NCBI GenBank assembly: GCA_036874045.1
Contig: CM072341.1
Coordinates: 756,501 to 820,500, forward strand
Direction of reading: 5' to 3'
Source of the DNA: Cymodocea nodosa
Taxonomy: Eukaryota > Streptophyta > Magnoliopsida > Alismatales > Cymodoceaceae
Length of the DNA: 64,000 bases
Below, piece by piece: positions 35,866-48,019 of the stretch (the first letter of the stretch is position 1; each line of letters begins with the position of its first letter). The position numbers and the translations under genes are program-made. The notes under the pieces are model-generated. The model searched no databases, was not told the origin of the DNA, and saw nothing but the letters and a program-made list of their open reading frames with translations.

Positions 35866-36460
35866 GCTTGCAATAGTCAGTGACTTCGCTCGGACACGGA
35901 CATGTTCCGGTTCCATCTCCATCGAAATACATTGAATGGTGCCAACCAAACAACACCTGAAGTAAAAATACGACAGAACCGAACTCTGGAATCAAAACAA
36001 AACGCCAACCACCACGCAACCCGAATTCCATCTCTATGTTGACCTACGATGACTCTCAATTCCCCACTTCAAAACAGAAGAACCACACACTTTCCGCAAT
36101 TAACGTTACGACTTTGGAGTTTTCCGAACTGCAGCATCCACAATCCAAGAAATCGACATTCGAGTGAAAGGAACAAAACACATCGGCCGGAACGACGATA
36201 CCTTAAAAACCAACAGATCCGGGATCACGGAGCAAAATATCGCAACAGGCATTCGAAATCTAGGTCGAAATCGATATAGAGAGAGTGGGGGATAGAGATA
36301 ACGGACCAATCGTGGGGGACAAGTCTGTGAAGTCGTCGACATGCGAGGAGATGAAACTGAGGAGCAGGCTACTCTTGCCGACACCGGAGTCCCCGATCAG
36401 CAATATCTTGAATGAATAATCGTATCCACCGCCGCCGCCTCCTCTAGCCGAACTCCCCAT
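29177..36460 (-). CDS. RAB18/RABC2-type small GTPase
   Basis: A Ras-superfamily GTPase of membrane traffic. Plant RABC proteins correspond to animal Rab18. The minus-strand exons are 36460-36307, 32683-32615, 31815-31750, 31439-31318, 30196-30068 and 29290-29177, all with GT...AG borders and consistent phases, giving 217 residues. The start at 36460 gives MGSSARGGGGGG, matching the MGSS start of the family. P-loop GDSGVGKS is at 23-30, the switch I threonine in SPTIG is at 50, WDTAGQE is at 72-78, GNKLDK is at 132-137 and ECSAK is at 161-165. The C-terminus GGGGCCF carries the double cysteine for prenylation. IMEVPRLLEEGS in the last exon is close to Arabidopsis RABC2a. One oddity is YYRNTQG after switch II, where plant RABs nearly always have YYRGAQG. 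Intron 1 is about 3.6 kb. A CT-rich stretch stands just before the gene. Confidence 0.95.
33637..33802. repeat. Two tandem 83-bp units in RAB intron 1
   Basis: The unit starting CTTTTCCAAAATAATTTTAAC at 33637 recurs at 33720 with few differences. It lies inside the first intron of the RAB gene. Confidence 0.85.
35835..35865. repeat. (ATT)n microsatellite
   Basis: About ten ATT units inside RAB intron 1. Confidence 0.9.
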
Positions 36461-38720
36461 GGATCCCGAGCAGATGGATCAGAAGAGCCGCCTCTGAGCC
36501 TCTCTCTCTCTCTCGCTTTCCCCCCTCACCGATGGTAGCTGTTGCGGTGTTGACGGGAGGGGAGACAACCGAGCAGATGAATCCACAAGAATGTGTGAAT
36601 AAGAAGAAGACGAGAGGAGAGTGTAGGAAAGGTGAAAGGTCGGATGCAGGGAAAGCGATGGCAATGGCGAGGGAGGAATGGCATCACCTAATGGGGAGGA
36701 AAAGAAAAGGCAAGGCATTGCTTTCCGGCCGTGACAACAGACTGTAACTGCTCTCGGTTCTTTTCTTCCCCTGCGGTTGACAACCGACCGTAATTCTTCT
36801 TTTTAACAGGCGGTAACACCGTAAAACCTTTTCGTCGTCAATAAAATATACTTCCGAAAAATTATTATTATTTATTTAACATATAAGATGGATGATTTAA
36901 TACCATTAAATAATTATACTTTTAATCAACTAATATTGAATTGTAACAATTTAATATTATTAAATTTTTTATTTTATATCATAAAAATAAATCTCTATAG
37001 ATTGCATTTGCTTAAGATCTGATGAAGTTACGACAGGATGACGATCTTTAAAAACGACAATGGAACCACAAGATCAGATGTCTCATTTTGTTTATTTAAA
37101 ATATTGGAATTCCCAGATACCTTTACATGAGAGTATTACAATAATTTTGTTGTAGAAGACAATGTCTAACAAATCATCGTTATTTGATATTTTACCAGAA
37201 GGTAGTGTTTGACAAAACTTCAGAGTTTGATGATTTTTAACAGTCATGATTAAATGGTAGCCTACAACGATTTTACATAAAAGATTTTTTTTTTTGAGAG
37301 CTGGGAGAGACGATGTAGAAGAAAATTTCAAGTGAAAATAATCAATCAATCAAACATTATATAATTATGTAACCTAGAAAGTAGATAATTATTCAAATTT
37401 ATGAAATTTGACTGATTAATGATTTTTTTAATTGATAAGATGTTGAATCTGTTCTATCCAAAAAAAAATTACTTCATTTGAAGATATCTAATTTGGGTTT
37501 GCAAATAAAAGGGAAACAGATGAAAACTTAAATCCTACATATATATATATATATAATGCAATTTACACGTTATTGTATTATATGAAAAAAATAAGAAGAG
37601 ATTTTACGACGAAAGAAAAAGATAATGGAAATCAAGATTCATATTTCATTTTTTTCCAATTTGATATCCATCAATTGAAAGCATCGGTTGTAATAAACTT
37701 AAAACATATGGAATCCAACTGTATTGTCTCAGTCTGGTACAAAATAAGTAATTTAAAAAAAAAAAAAATATACTATTTATAAAAATAATATGTCAAAAAT
37801 ATTTATATCAATTTTGATATATCAAACTTATAAAATTTAAAAATCTATACACAAGTCATGTGCCATGTTTGAACTTTTACTTCCTTTTTCTGACATGATA
37901 CTATAAAATCGTAGACAATATCAATACTATAGCAGAGAAGTTATTAACTTTTAAATTTTAAATGTGGGCGTCCATGTGGTCACATGTTTGGCACCTGACG
38001 TAACCACGCCAGGGACAATGATGCACCGCACCACGATGATGTTTCTATTTTTACGTTAGTGAAGATTTAATTTTTTTTTTTTTCCTAAGAAGAAGATCCT
38101 TTAATCCAAAAATCTCACGTGCACTTTGTAAAGTTAAGAAATAATTATTTAAGCTTAAAGGTACAGGTGGCATGGAATATTTTATAATATATGTATGTAA
38201 GTTACAGGTGGATGATGCCAAAAATCCAACTTTGAAACTTGAATTGAATGATAGAATATTGGAAATCACGCAGCTGGCGTGGAGTGGACGGAGGGGAAAG
38301 GTGGCGGTGGTGAAGTGCCAAGTGGCATGGTGTGCTTAGTGACGTGTTGGTGTTGTTACCTGGCAGGGAAGACAGTTTATTTTATTATTCGACTCAATTT
38401 CATTGTTTCGTTCGGAGAAAAATATTATTATAAAAAATACTGTAGGTATGAATTTAGCGGTGAAAATTTCATCATATCATACGAAAGATAAAATCACCGT
38501 CGTTGATTAAAGATAAGATAGAATTGTATAAACTTTTATTATTTTTTTGAAATATATAATCCTAAAAATATATCTTACTTTGGAGAGAGTTTGTACTTAA
38601 AGGACTAAGGATAATAAAGAAATTAACGAAAAGTTAAGATAAAATATAGAATATTTGTGTGTAATAGAAAATAAAGGAAAATTTAATAAAATTTTCGTTC
38701 TAATTTTTTTTTAAAAGACT
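36461..38720. other. Intergenic region, no gene recognised
   Basis: The part to about 36760 is GC-richer and is probably the promoter and leader of the minus-strand RAB gene; the plus strand shows CTCTCTCTCTCTC near 36499-36512. The rest is AT-rich with a (TA)n run near 37539-37553 and A- and T-runs. Short frames have no recognisable domains. Confidence 0.4.
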
Positions 38721-38729
38721 TTTGCTCAT

Positions 38730-39225
38730 ATATTCTTTAATAGACCAGTCATGAATATTCTCATCTTGAAGGTTAGAACTGGCCAAGAAAGACTTATTAA
38801 AATTAATTTTGAATCTAGAAAGAACTTGAAAAAGGCAAAAAATTCTTCCATTTACTACTAAGACTAAGGCCTTCAATCAACCAGGGAGGAAGTTCCAATT
38901 TATCTTATCAAAGTCAATCTTAATGAATCAGCCCTTAATATAAGTCTTATGTATGAAATGTACAATCTCTTGAGCTGCGATACAATATTCTTGAAGGTTT
39001 CTCTCTTTAAGAAAAGTACATTGGGAAGGACTAATAATGCCATTAAACACAAGGCTTAAACCTAGAAACAAGATATTTGAAAATGATTTTATTAATATTA
39101 TTAATGAGAATAATAGATTTGAAATCATTGACAACATTGAGCTCTTTAAGTTTAAGGCTAAGAGTAATAAAAGTGCCATTAACGGGTTTAAGAAGATTGG
39201 GGCGGAAATGTTATTTTTGAAAAAA
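38730..39225 (-). pseudogene. LINE (L1-type) reverse transcriptase relic
   Basis: The minus strand keeps pieces of a non-LTR reverse transcriptase in order across frameshifts. NDFKSIILINNINKIIFKYL (fingers, the DFRPISLIN region) is followed by SRFK, then IISPSQCTFLKERNLQEYCI near 39040-38980, EIVHFIHKTYIKG, and FIKIDFDKINWNFL near 38930-38890. The catalytic YxDD part is not present. Neither end of the element was found. Confidence 0.75.
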
Positions 39226-39531
39226 AGAGAGTAAAAAATAAATATTTACTTTCTTCTTCGATGAAGCGTACGTACGCCACAAAATAAATATTAAATTTCT
39301 CTCTTAGGAGTGTCGGAATTTAATACTATTGTACCCCTATGCCAACACCAAATTTGCAACACCACTGGGCTCCTAACCTTTTCGAGAGAGGGACAGATCA
39401 GTAAAATCATCACCCAGGGTCCTCCGGAGTCTTCTCCCTCAATTTCGGTGTGCGCGACGGAACTCTACAACAACCGAGCCAAAGCCTAGGGTTTGTTCGT
39501 TCGCGCTGTCTCCTCCTGTCGTTCTGCCGCC

Positions 39532-40194
39532 ATGGGAACGCCGGAGACCTCCCGCGAGCCGTGCCCGGACCGGATCCTCGACGATATCGGTGGTGCCTTC
39601 GGGATGGGCGCCGTGGGTGGCTCGGCCTTCCACTTCCTCAAGGGTCTGTATAACTCTCCCAATGGCGAACGCCTTCGTGGAGGCTCCCAGGCGGTGCGTA
39701 TGAACGCACCGCGTGTGGGAGGAAGCTTCGCTGTCTGGGGAGGCCTCTTCTCCGCGTTCGACTGCACGATGGTGTACGCGAGGCAGAAGGAGGACCCGTG
39801 GAACTCGATCATCGCTGGTGCCGCAACCGGTGGATTCCTTCAAATGAGGCAGGGGTTCGGGGCAGCGTCAAGGTCGGCTATGTTCGGTGGTGTGCTCTTG
39901 GCTCTGATCGAAGGGGCTGGGATCATGCTTAACAAGGTACTCAGTGCTCCGCAGAATCTGCCGCCAATTATGGAGGACCCCCATCAGGGTGTTGTGATGC
40001 CGCCGGTATATCAGCAGCAAAGGATGAGTCCAGAGATTCGATCGGAGGTTGATTCTGGTGCGGGTTCTTCGTCGTCTTGGTTTGGAGGATTGTGGGGAGG
40101 CAAGAAAGAGGAGTCCGCAAGTGGAGGTGGGAGCAAGACGGAGGTTCTGGAAAGCTTTGAAGCCCCTTCAATTCCCTCTTTCGAGTACAAATAA
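39532..40194 (+). CDS. TIM17: Mitochondrial import inner membrane translocase subunit TIM17
   Basis: A channel-forming subunit of the TIM23 complex that brings presequence proteins across the inner mitochondrial membrane. It is a single exon of 220 residues, within the range of plant TIM17 proteins. MGTPETSREPCPDRILDDIG at the N-terminus and the Tim17/22/23 domain follow the family closely, with GGAFGMGAVGGSAFHF, NAPRVGGSFAVWGGLFSAFD, KEDPWNSIIAGAATGG and FGGVLLALIEGAG. Four membrane segments fall at roughly 18-37, 61-80, 86-105 and 112-131. The plant-specific tail is Ser/Gly-rich and ends SIPSFEYK. The ATG lies in GCCGCCATGG, a strong initiation context; the open frame extends upstream without another ATG. 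Lack of introns is usual in this family. Confidence 0.96.
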   Translation: MGTPETSREPCPDRILDDIGGAFGMGAVGGSAFHFLKGLYNSPNGERLRGGSQAVRMNAPRVGGSFAVWGGLFSAFDCTMVYARQKEDPWNSIIAGAATGGFLQMRQGFGAASRSAMFGGVLLALIEGAGIMLNKVLSAPQNLPPIMEDPHQGVVMPPVYQQQRMSPEIRSEVDSGAGSSSSWFGGLWGGKKEESASGGGSKTEVLESFEAPSIPSFEYK

Positions 40195-41591
40195 AGTTAC
40201 TCGGGGATCGGCCATGCTGCGGGACGAGGTATTTTAAAAATTCCATCCTCTGGTTATTTTTTGCCGATTTCTATAAAGAGATGATGTGGATAGTGATCTT
40301 TTTCTGCCATGCATTGCGTTCTGCTGCCTTTGAAGTTTCTCTTTACATTCACTAGTTTGTTTAGCTTCGTCCGTTTATTAATGTGTGCCGATAAACCCTT
40401 CAAATTTTTTCTTGCGACTTACTTGCAGCTATGGTGTCATTATTTTTATGATAATCACCCTATTATGTTTCTTATTTTGATATCGCTTCCTTCATGTAAT
40501 ATGTTTCTCTCGAATGAACATCGTTTGTATTCCATATACGTAATATTTGCCTGCCGTTGAGGAAGTTGACATACAAATATGCGCATCGTGTGAGGAAGGA
40601 CATGAAATGTATTGATGTATTCAATGGCCTCATCCGAACAGATTCTTGTATTGATTATGTATATCCGATTGTCTTTCTAGTTATTCGGTCTTATTGTGTA
40701 GCAGTCATCTCTACAACTAGAAATCCAAAGAAGAACCTAAAATCATGAAGCTTCAAAGATTTTTTTTTTGTAAGTGTATTGACAAGAAGTTCGTGATTTT
40801 GGCCAAATCGTGGTTAACCATCATGCCTTTGTAACTCAGCCAATAAATTGAATCATCTTCATTATTTATGTTTCCCTAGCATGATCATTGGTTAAATGTG
40901 GCATTAATTGATTTTGGAAAACAACAGCAAAAGTACCTTGTTCTCATGTACCTTGAGGTTGATATATTTGAAAGGATTTGTTGATTAATTTTAATTAACT
41001 TCACTCAGTATATTATGTGCTTTCTGTATGTGAGAAATTGAGAACTATATGGGAAGAAAGGTGTCACAAGAGTGCAGAATAGTTGTCCGAGATGGTCAAC
41101 GATCTAATCATGGTCTGAAGTGTGCTTGCTATATTTGTCACCTTTCTTGTTGAGTTGTTTCTTGTGCAGTCATTAGGTTATGGCTATCTGTTTTTTCTTA
41201 CGGAAATTTCCTTTCTGGTATATTCTTTTCTACAACTACACTTATATGGTATGATGTAACAGAATCACTTTCTGGGAGGAAAGTGGAATTGGAAAATTAT
41301 ATAAGGTTGCTATGTATGCATTGCTAACATGTTTTTTTCCTGTCAAGTTGTATGCTTATCTTGGAAAGGGAGTTTTTTACCATGTACAGAAGAAAATTTA
41401 ATCTGCATCTAGTTGCTACCAAGACACTTAAATCTATCCATGGTGTCAAAAAATGAAAAATGATCTTTGTGGATCTAGAAAATACAAGATATTTTTTGTT
41501 AGACTGCTCTAGCCTATTTGTTGTACTTATGGTTTATGATCTATTTGGTGGCTCTTTGACTTAGATCATAAAAAGTGTTGGTTAGTGTTTC
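40195..41591. other. 3' flank of TIM17, no further gene seen
   Basis: AT-rich non-coding DNA. Short frames lack domain similarity. Confidence 0.4.
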
Positions 41592-43242
41592 TGTTAGAAT
41601 AATTGAATGTTTAGGATGCAGGATATTTATTTATTTGGGAGTTCATTCATAAAAAAATTATTGATGATAAGTGTGCTATATGTTGCAAGTGGGTTTAGTT
41701 CCACATTGCTAGAGTTATGTATGCACCTTCTTTGTAGCCTCTATATACAAAGGCTTTGTTTGCTTATGAATGATATGCAACTTTCATCCATTTCTTGTAT
41801 TCCAACATACTATCAAATCTTAGGTTTTGAGAGTCCAAAAAAGTGTGAGAGATCTAGGTAGCGAGAATGGAAACCCTAGTCACACCCTCCCAAACACCAC
41901 CATCGATGGCTTTGTCAAGGCCACCACCACTAATGCTTCTAGCTGCACCCCCCCCTCCCCACAGCAAACTGTAGTCTCCAATTGTCCAAGTTGTTGTTTA
42001 AACCCTAACTTGTCATCAGCCACTCATATGATCTCCCCACTATTGGAAAATCTTGTTGTCACCCCTGAGTGCTCATCTTCTTTCTAGGCCAAGATTCAAG
42101 AACCATGAGAGTAAAGAGGGGGAACAAATGGTTGTTGACTTTGAAATTTTCTTAGTGTCATGTCCTCTTAGTGGAGCTTGTACACTTCCTCTAAAGGAAT
42201 GAGGTCTTCCCCTTTGTCACTAATTGTGTGCAACCACTCCTTTCTCTCGTTCTCCTTAGTCTCCTTCGACTATTCTCATGATGGTAGAGGCCTACTGATT
42301 GGCTTGCCTCTTGTTGCCTGCACCCATTAGGGTTGTAGAGGGGGAGATGGACAATCCCAGATGGGCATTTGAAGAAGAAAAATGAGGATGTGAGAACATG
42401 AAGAAAAAAAGGGAAAGAAAAGAAAAGAAAAAAGAACAAAGGGAGAAGGAGAAAAGAAAAATGAAAAAGAAAAAGAAGAAGAAGAAGAAGAATTGAGATG
42501 GGGTAAAAGGTGTGTAGCATGTGAGATTTAAAAAAAAAAGGAAAAAGGAGAGAGAAAAAGAAAAAAAAGGAGAAAAGGGGAGAAAAGATGAAAGTTAAGG
42601 AAAAAATATATAAAAAAAATCAAAAAATGGTGGATGACCAAAAAATGTTTAACACTCTATTATCAATCTCCAGCCAATTAGTTGTATTTTTTCTAATGTA
42701 AGTGTCAACATTGTAGCGGTATTGCTTCATTAAGTTGCATGTTCTCCATGAGATTTGTCTTCATGTTGGATGGTATTGCCCTATTATGTTTATTGAATGA
42801 TTCATGATGATTGTATTAGTATTTGTAGGAGCATATACTAAGAGTATATGAGGCATTCATATGTTAACTGAGTTTAATGATGTTAACAATGTATTAGTGT
42901 TTACACCTATTTTAGTGGTCAACTAAGGTTTAACCATTTTTATTGCTTGCACAACATTGCTATTATTAGTAATTGTGTTTGTTTGTTATGTATCTCTTTG
43001 TTTATTTTGTTATAATTTATTTAAGTATGAGTTTGTTACTAGTTAGATGCTCTAACTTGAGGGGGAGTGTTAAAGTCTATGAATAAATGGATCCTTAGAT
43101 GGATCTTAAGTGCATTATATGTTGTGAGTTTAGTCTTACATTGCTAGAATTATGTTTGTCCCTTCTATATAGCTTTTATATATAAAGACCTTGTTTGTTT
43201 ATGAATGATATACAATTTTCACTCATTTCTTGTGTTTCAACA
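41592..43242 (+). mobile_element. Short non-autonomous LTR retroelement
   Basis: Two related LTRs flank about 1.26 kb. The left LTR is at 41592-41807 and the right at 43068-43242; both begin TGTTA and end with a CAACA-type terminus. They share TTGCTAGA(G/A)TTATGT and TTATGAATGATAT(G/A)CAA. A polypurine tract TTGAGGGGGAG precedes the right LTR, and after the left LTR TACTATCAAATC resembles a decayed primer binding site. The interior has a short proline/serine-rich open frame (41827-42087) and a long purine-rich tract (42370-42600) but no protease, integrase or reverse transcriptase, so it would depend on another element for movement. TSDs were not clear. Confidence 0.7.
42370..42600. repeat. 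Purine-rich low-complexity tract
   Basis: About 230 bp are almost all A and G on the plus strand, with GAAGAAGAAG runs. The tract lies inside the short LTR element. Confidence 0.8.
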
Positions 43243-43429
43243 AAGTGAAAGAATGAAACTATCAACTTATATTTTATCTCATAGATGGCAAAGCACCTGT
43301 CTTGGGAGAATGCGCCTTTGCTTATATGCTTAATTCTTAATGGGCAAAAGGTTGCGGGAAACATGATTGATAGAATTGAAGTATTTTTTATTAATGGTGC
43401 ACAACTTAACTCCTTGAGTTCACAAATAT

Positions 43430-43735
43430 TCTTAGGTGTGTTTCATTTTTTCATCCCCAAAAAAGTTTGGGATTCTCATGTGTGGTCGTACAATGATGGA
43501 AATGAATCTTGATATTCTGCCCTTTTTAGTGGAAGTCAACCAATCTTTCGATTGGAATCCATTTATTCAGATATTTTTAAGAGGGTCTTTTTTATTGTTT
43601 CCCATCCTGGTGGAAGCCTTGTAGGTGCCATCACAGCCCTTAAATTCACCAATGCCCTTAGGTGTAGTTCATTCTTTCCTCAGAGAATGCTGGCATTCTC
43701 AAGTGTGGTCATAAAATGACGGAAGTGGATCTGTT
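43430..43735. repeat. Tandem duplication, about 230-bp period
   Basis: The phrase CTTAGGTGTGTTTCATT...GGGATTCTCATGTGTGGTCGTACAATGATGGAAATG (from about 43431) recurs as CTTAGGTGTAGTTCATT...GGCATTCTCAAGTGTGGTCATAAAATGACGGAAGTG (from about 43657). Confidence 0.7.
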
Positions 43736-44579
43736 TGAGAGAGAGAGAGAAAGAGAGCTTACTAATTTTAATGATGTTTCTTTTTATCTTATTCGTGTCA
43801 CTTTCTTTGTGCAAATGCATGAGTTTACGTTTTCTTATTTCTAAATACATAGAAATGTATGATATTATTTATTTATTTTAACATTTTTTTTCACTTACAT
43901 GCAAAAGAAACTATATATTTTTAAATACTACAACAACAACAACAACAACAATCTAAACTATAATACCAGTACATGGGGTCAACAGCATGGATTTTTTTTA
44001 AATATTCAAAATATGTAATAATATCGTCTGAAGACATATATGAAGAATGCTGACATCAATATTATACTTTTTATGCATTATTGTTTTTTAACATCTGATT
44101 AGAACATCATCTAGTTAAAAGAATAGATCATTGTTAGCGTGTTATGCATGTATTTCTTTCTTTAATAATTTGTTTCCTTCATTTGGACTGTTGCCTTGCC
44201 TTTTACTTATTCACTAAGGTATTTTCAAAGGGTGTCGCTTTGAGATAGCCTTTCATCTTGATTACCAAGGGCTTCAGCAAACAAATGCACTGGAGTATGC
44301 GATGTGTTGGAGATTTCTTTGCACGGACTTCATTTATTTTTGGAACTCTGCATGGAGTCAAAAGCTTTATTTTCTTGACCGTTACCTGTTAAGAGGCCTA
44401 TCGTTCGCTTGATTTCTGCAGTTTTTGGATTTTTTTAGGGATAACCTGATGGAAAGTAGGCACTTCATAGAAAGGTTGTTGGTATTGTATTCAATTATTG
44501 CTTGGTTGTTAGTTTCTTTTTCTGCATTGGTTCTTTTATGAACTAGCGTTCTTAAGTTCCCATCGTGGCCACCTAATTT

Positions 44580-44830
44580 TGGTCTTCAGGTTGAAGTTGC
44601 ATGTGTGTTTTCTAGTTGTCCTATCTTACAAGAAATACGGGTTTTTATGATTGATGACAATCTAATTTCTTTCTTGGGCTGGTCGTCAGGTTTGAAGTTA
44701 CATGTGAATTTCGGTTTGTAGCTGTTTGCCCTTTGTTCTAAGAAAAACTAGTTTTCGTAATTGACGACAATCTGATTTCTGATTTCTTTCTTGACCTGGT
44801 CGTATTGATGCATTGTGTTCTGTGTTCATG
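44580..44830. repeat. Tandem duplication, about 110-bp period
   Basis: Two diverged copies each contain TTCAGG/GTCAGG-TTGAAGTT(G/A)CATGTG followed by a TTTTTATGATTGATGACAATCT or TTTTCGTAATTGACGACAATCT phrase and TTTCTTGACCTGGTCGT/TTTCTTGGGCTGGTCGT. Confidence 0.7.
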
Positions 44831-47000
44831 TAGCGTGCTGGTGCTTGAGATGTTCAAATTCGCTCCAAATCAAAAGCTGCAGACCGGAGAGCTTTTGTGA
44901 TCATCCCTAGTTGGACTTTTATATATTCCTGTAAGATGGTAGGATGGATGATCGGTTTTTGTTTAAAGCGATCCATTTTTCTTTAAAATATATTTGCTTC
45001 TTCAGTTAATACTGTTATATACCATTGTGACGATATCGTCATGTCTAACCAAATGGCAATCTGCTCATGTCTCCGATTGGATTCGGTCCTGTAAGACTTA
45101 TAACATAAGCAGGATGTTCTCTTGCCCATTAATTCTGTGGTTTACTTAGGGTTATAACTTGAATCATTTTTTTTTTGCGGAATCAAAGATGCGTCTGAGC
45201 TGGTCTATCTTGATGTCCAAGCGGTTAAATTGTTGAAATGTGGTGGTGGCTTAGGTCCCTGAAGCAACTATTCTGTCCTGCTTCATTTCTTCCCCCAAAG
45301 AAGCTGGTTTTCTGATCCTTCGTCGAAATGTCCCTACCGTTTTAAGTCAAATCTGTTGAGCTTTGGACGTGTCTTTTGATTGACGTTTGAAAGCACCTTG
45401 ATGGCTGAGTTGCTACATAATTTTATGCTCGGTTTTCAAAAATTGAATCGTCTTTGTCAATTCTTTTATTTGCCTCAAAACGGGTTTTTTAAGAATGTCT
45501 TGCCACTTCAAAAAAATTATCATATCATAGCAATAAACCAATCCTCGGGTATAGCGTTAAAAACGTAATCCTCTACATGGGCTGTAGTTAAACGATCCAT
45601 TGGGCCAAATTTTCCTATGGATCACTCCTTAAATGATTTCATTACTTTTGTCATGCAATAATTCTTTGGAAAACATTAGATCGTAAAGATTAATTAAGAA
45701 AGATCTGTACACATGTAAGGTATAGAAAGCGGTAGAAAGTTAATATAAAATATAAGTTGTTTGTGTGGGAACAAAGTTTTCTTCACATAAAAGGTTGAAC
45801 TTTTCCTCACTTGCCTTCCTTTTCGATCGTCCCCAATTCAAAGAAACCATTTAGATGACTTGTCTACACTGCTTGCGTCTTCTGCTTCTCATCTTCTTCC
45901 AGCGTCTTGCCTCACTCGCCTAGCTAGAACCATCACTTGTTTGATGTTACGTTGGTGGTCTAATAAAGCTTCAACTTGCTTAACATTGTGTTAGGGTTTC
46001 TTCATATTTCACTCACTCGACTCTATGGTGATGGTTCCGTGAAGCTTCCACTCGCCTGACCCTACAGTGGTGGTTCGACGAAGCTTCCACTCATCCAATG
46101 CCGTGTTGGGGTTTTCATCTTCCGCTTGCATGGCACTGTCTTCCTCCTCCTGGTGGTCCGTGAAGCTTGTGGTCGCTTGACGTTGCTTAGCTGTTGGTTG
46201 CTCTTCTCTGTTCGTCTGACATTGTTGATAACAGTGAAGAAACTTTTTTTGAGGGGTTTGGCATGATAGTTGCCATCATTTATATATCGATGAAAATGGA
46301 TTGTTGTTGGTCATCAGAGCCCCTTTTATTATTCAGTTGAAGTATTTTTTGAATGCCTTGACAATTTTCTTCTTAAGCAATAAGCATTCAATAGTTTGTT
46401 TATGTAAAGATAGTCTTGGTCAATACAGTTGCTTGTTGACCTAGGTTATATGTTAGAATTTAACTTGAAAATTTTAACCTATGTTACTAATGAATGTGCG
46501 AGATTTTACTTAACAATGAGCATGCAAAATCCTACTTATTATTACCAGAAATCTTTATGAACTGCATTGTTTTATCTTGTGGTATAAAAAGCGCTTTATA
46601 GAAGAAAGAAATGTATGATATTTCTAATATCTTTTTTATGATATCAGACATCCATTTAATTTGTATGTTCAAAAAATCAGGTTGTTCTTTAATTTGTGTG
46701 TTATCAAAAGAAATGTTTGTAGATGTTTATTTTTATATAGAAATGTGTAAGGACCAAGGATGCATGCCCTAATTTGCATTATATTTGAAATTTAAATAGA
46801 CTATCTTATATGCCCTAATATGCATTAGCCTCATTTGTGTTTTGGATGGATGTGTACAAATAGTATAAGTAGAGGATATATTTTTTTAGTGGCATGCCAT
46901 AATAATGTGAAATAAATTTTATATTTGATTATACAATGCGTGAGTTAATATAAATTTCATTATGAAGAAATAATGTTTTCTTATGTGTTACATTTATAGA
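44830..47000. other. Intergenic region, no gene recognised
   Basis: Mixed-composition DNA. A GC-richer patch at about 45840-46240 contains several diverged copies of phrases like CGACGAAGCTTCCACTC and GTGAAGCTTCCACTC, suggesting small internal duplications. No coding family is recognised. Confidence 0.35.
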
Positions 47001-47039
47001 TATTTTAGTTACATTTTATTAAGCCATGTTTACTACAAA

Positions 47040-48015
47040 TAAGAAAAAGGATAGAAGAAGAAGTTACACAAGTTGGAGTTAGTGATGTGATGATTTTAAA
47101 TATTCTATGTGAAAAATTGAACGAAGGAAATGGCAAAACTCTTAATAGAAAGATAACAGTTGAAACTTTCATATAGTTATTGAAATACAATAAAAAGGTA
47201 AACGGTAACATCACAAGAAAAAATGTACATAATCACATAAAAACATGACGACTAATATACAAGAATTACAAGATCTCAATGTAGAGTAGATGAGGGTGAA
47301 ACAATATAAATAATCATATTGATATACTTGAAGAGATATGAAAAAAATATGTTAAGGTAATAAAGTACATTTATTTATATTTCTTGGTAATATGTTATCT
47401 TAAATTGATTTTACATTTCCAATATTTTTAAGTGTAGAAAAATCCTGATTTGTAAGCAATGCAAAAGTAAGTCTGGCCTTATCTATAAGTAACTTTAATC
47501 ACTTTTTGAATATAGCATGACATTTAGTTCTTGTAGCAAGCATGCTGAAGAATATACACAAGTTAAAGAAGAAAATATAGAGGTTAATGCAAATGATGAT
47601 AATGTCGATAACTTCACTTCATTATTTGATTTCATTCTTGAAATATAAGTAAATTCTCCACTAATAAATGCATCCACAACAAGTACGTATAAAAAGGACA
47701 AGCAACTTCAACCACATGTGAAGTCACAAGAAATAATGTCTAGTGTAGTTAGAGATACGACAAGTGTATTTATGGTATATTTTGAAAAGGATGATTGAGG
47801 TACTACACTTAGGTTAGTGATTATAGATGGATTATATAAAGTTGAATAAGAAAAGTTGTTTGCATATGTCATCAAAAAGAAGAAGTTATCAATACATTAT
47901 TTTCACTTGAAGAGCTTACAGATGATGAAATATTTAAGACAATTAGATTATTACAAAGTATAGAAATTTGAAAACAATTTTTTTTCATATCAAATGATAG
48001 GAAAATAACATAGTT
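47040..48015 (+). pseudogene. Possible Myb/SANT-like transposon accessory protein relic
   Basis: The plus strand shows coding-like pieces broken by stops. Near 47155-47245 it reads VETFI, LLKYNKKVNGN and NVHNHIKT, resembling the Myb/SANT-like domain of plant proteins that accompany PIF/Harbinger transposases. Near 47905-47980 it reads LEELTDDEIFKTIRLLQSIE, resembling the C-terminal helical part of the same proteins. The assignment is by general pattern only and could be wrong. Confidence 0.3.
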
Positions 48016-48019
48016 AAAG

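Noticed and set aside
39493-39531. Upstream extension of TIM17 frame
   Set aside because: It begins with TTG, not ATG; the family start MGTPETS and strong context lie at 39532.
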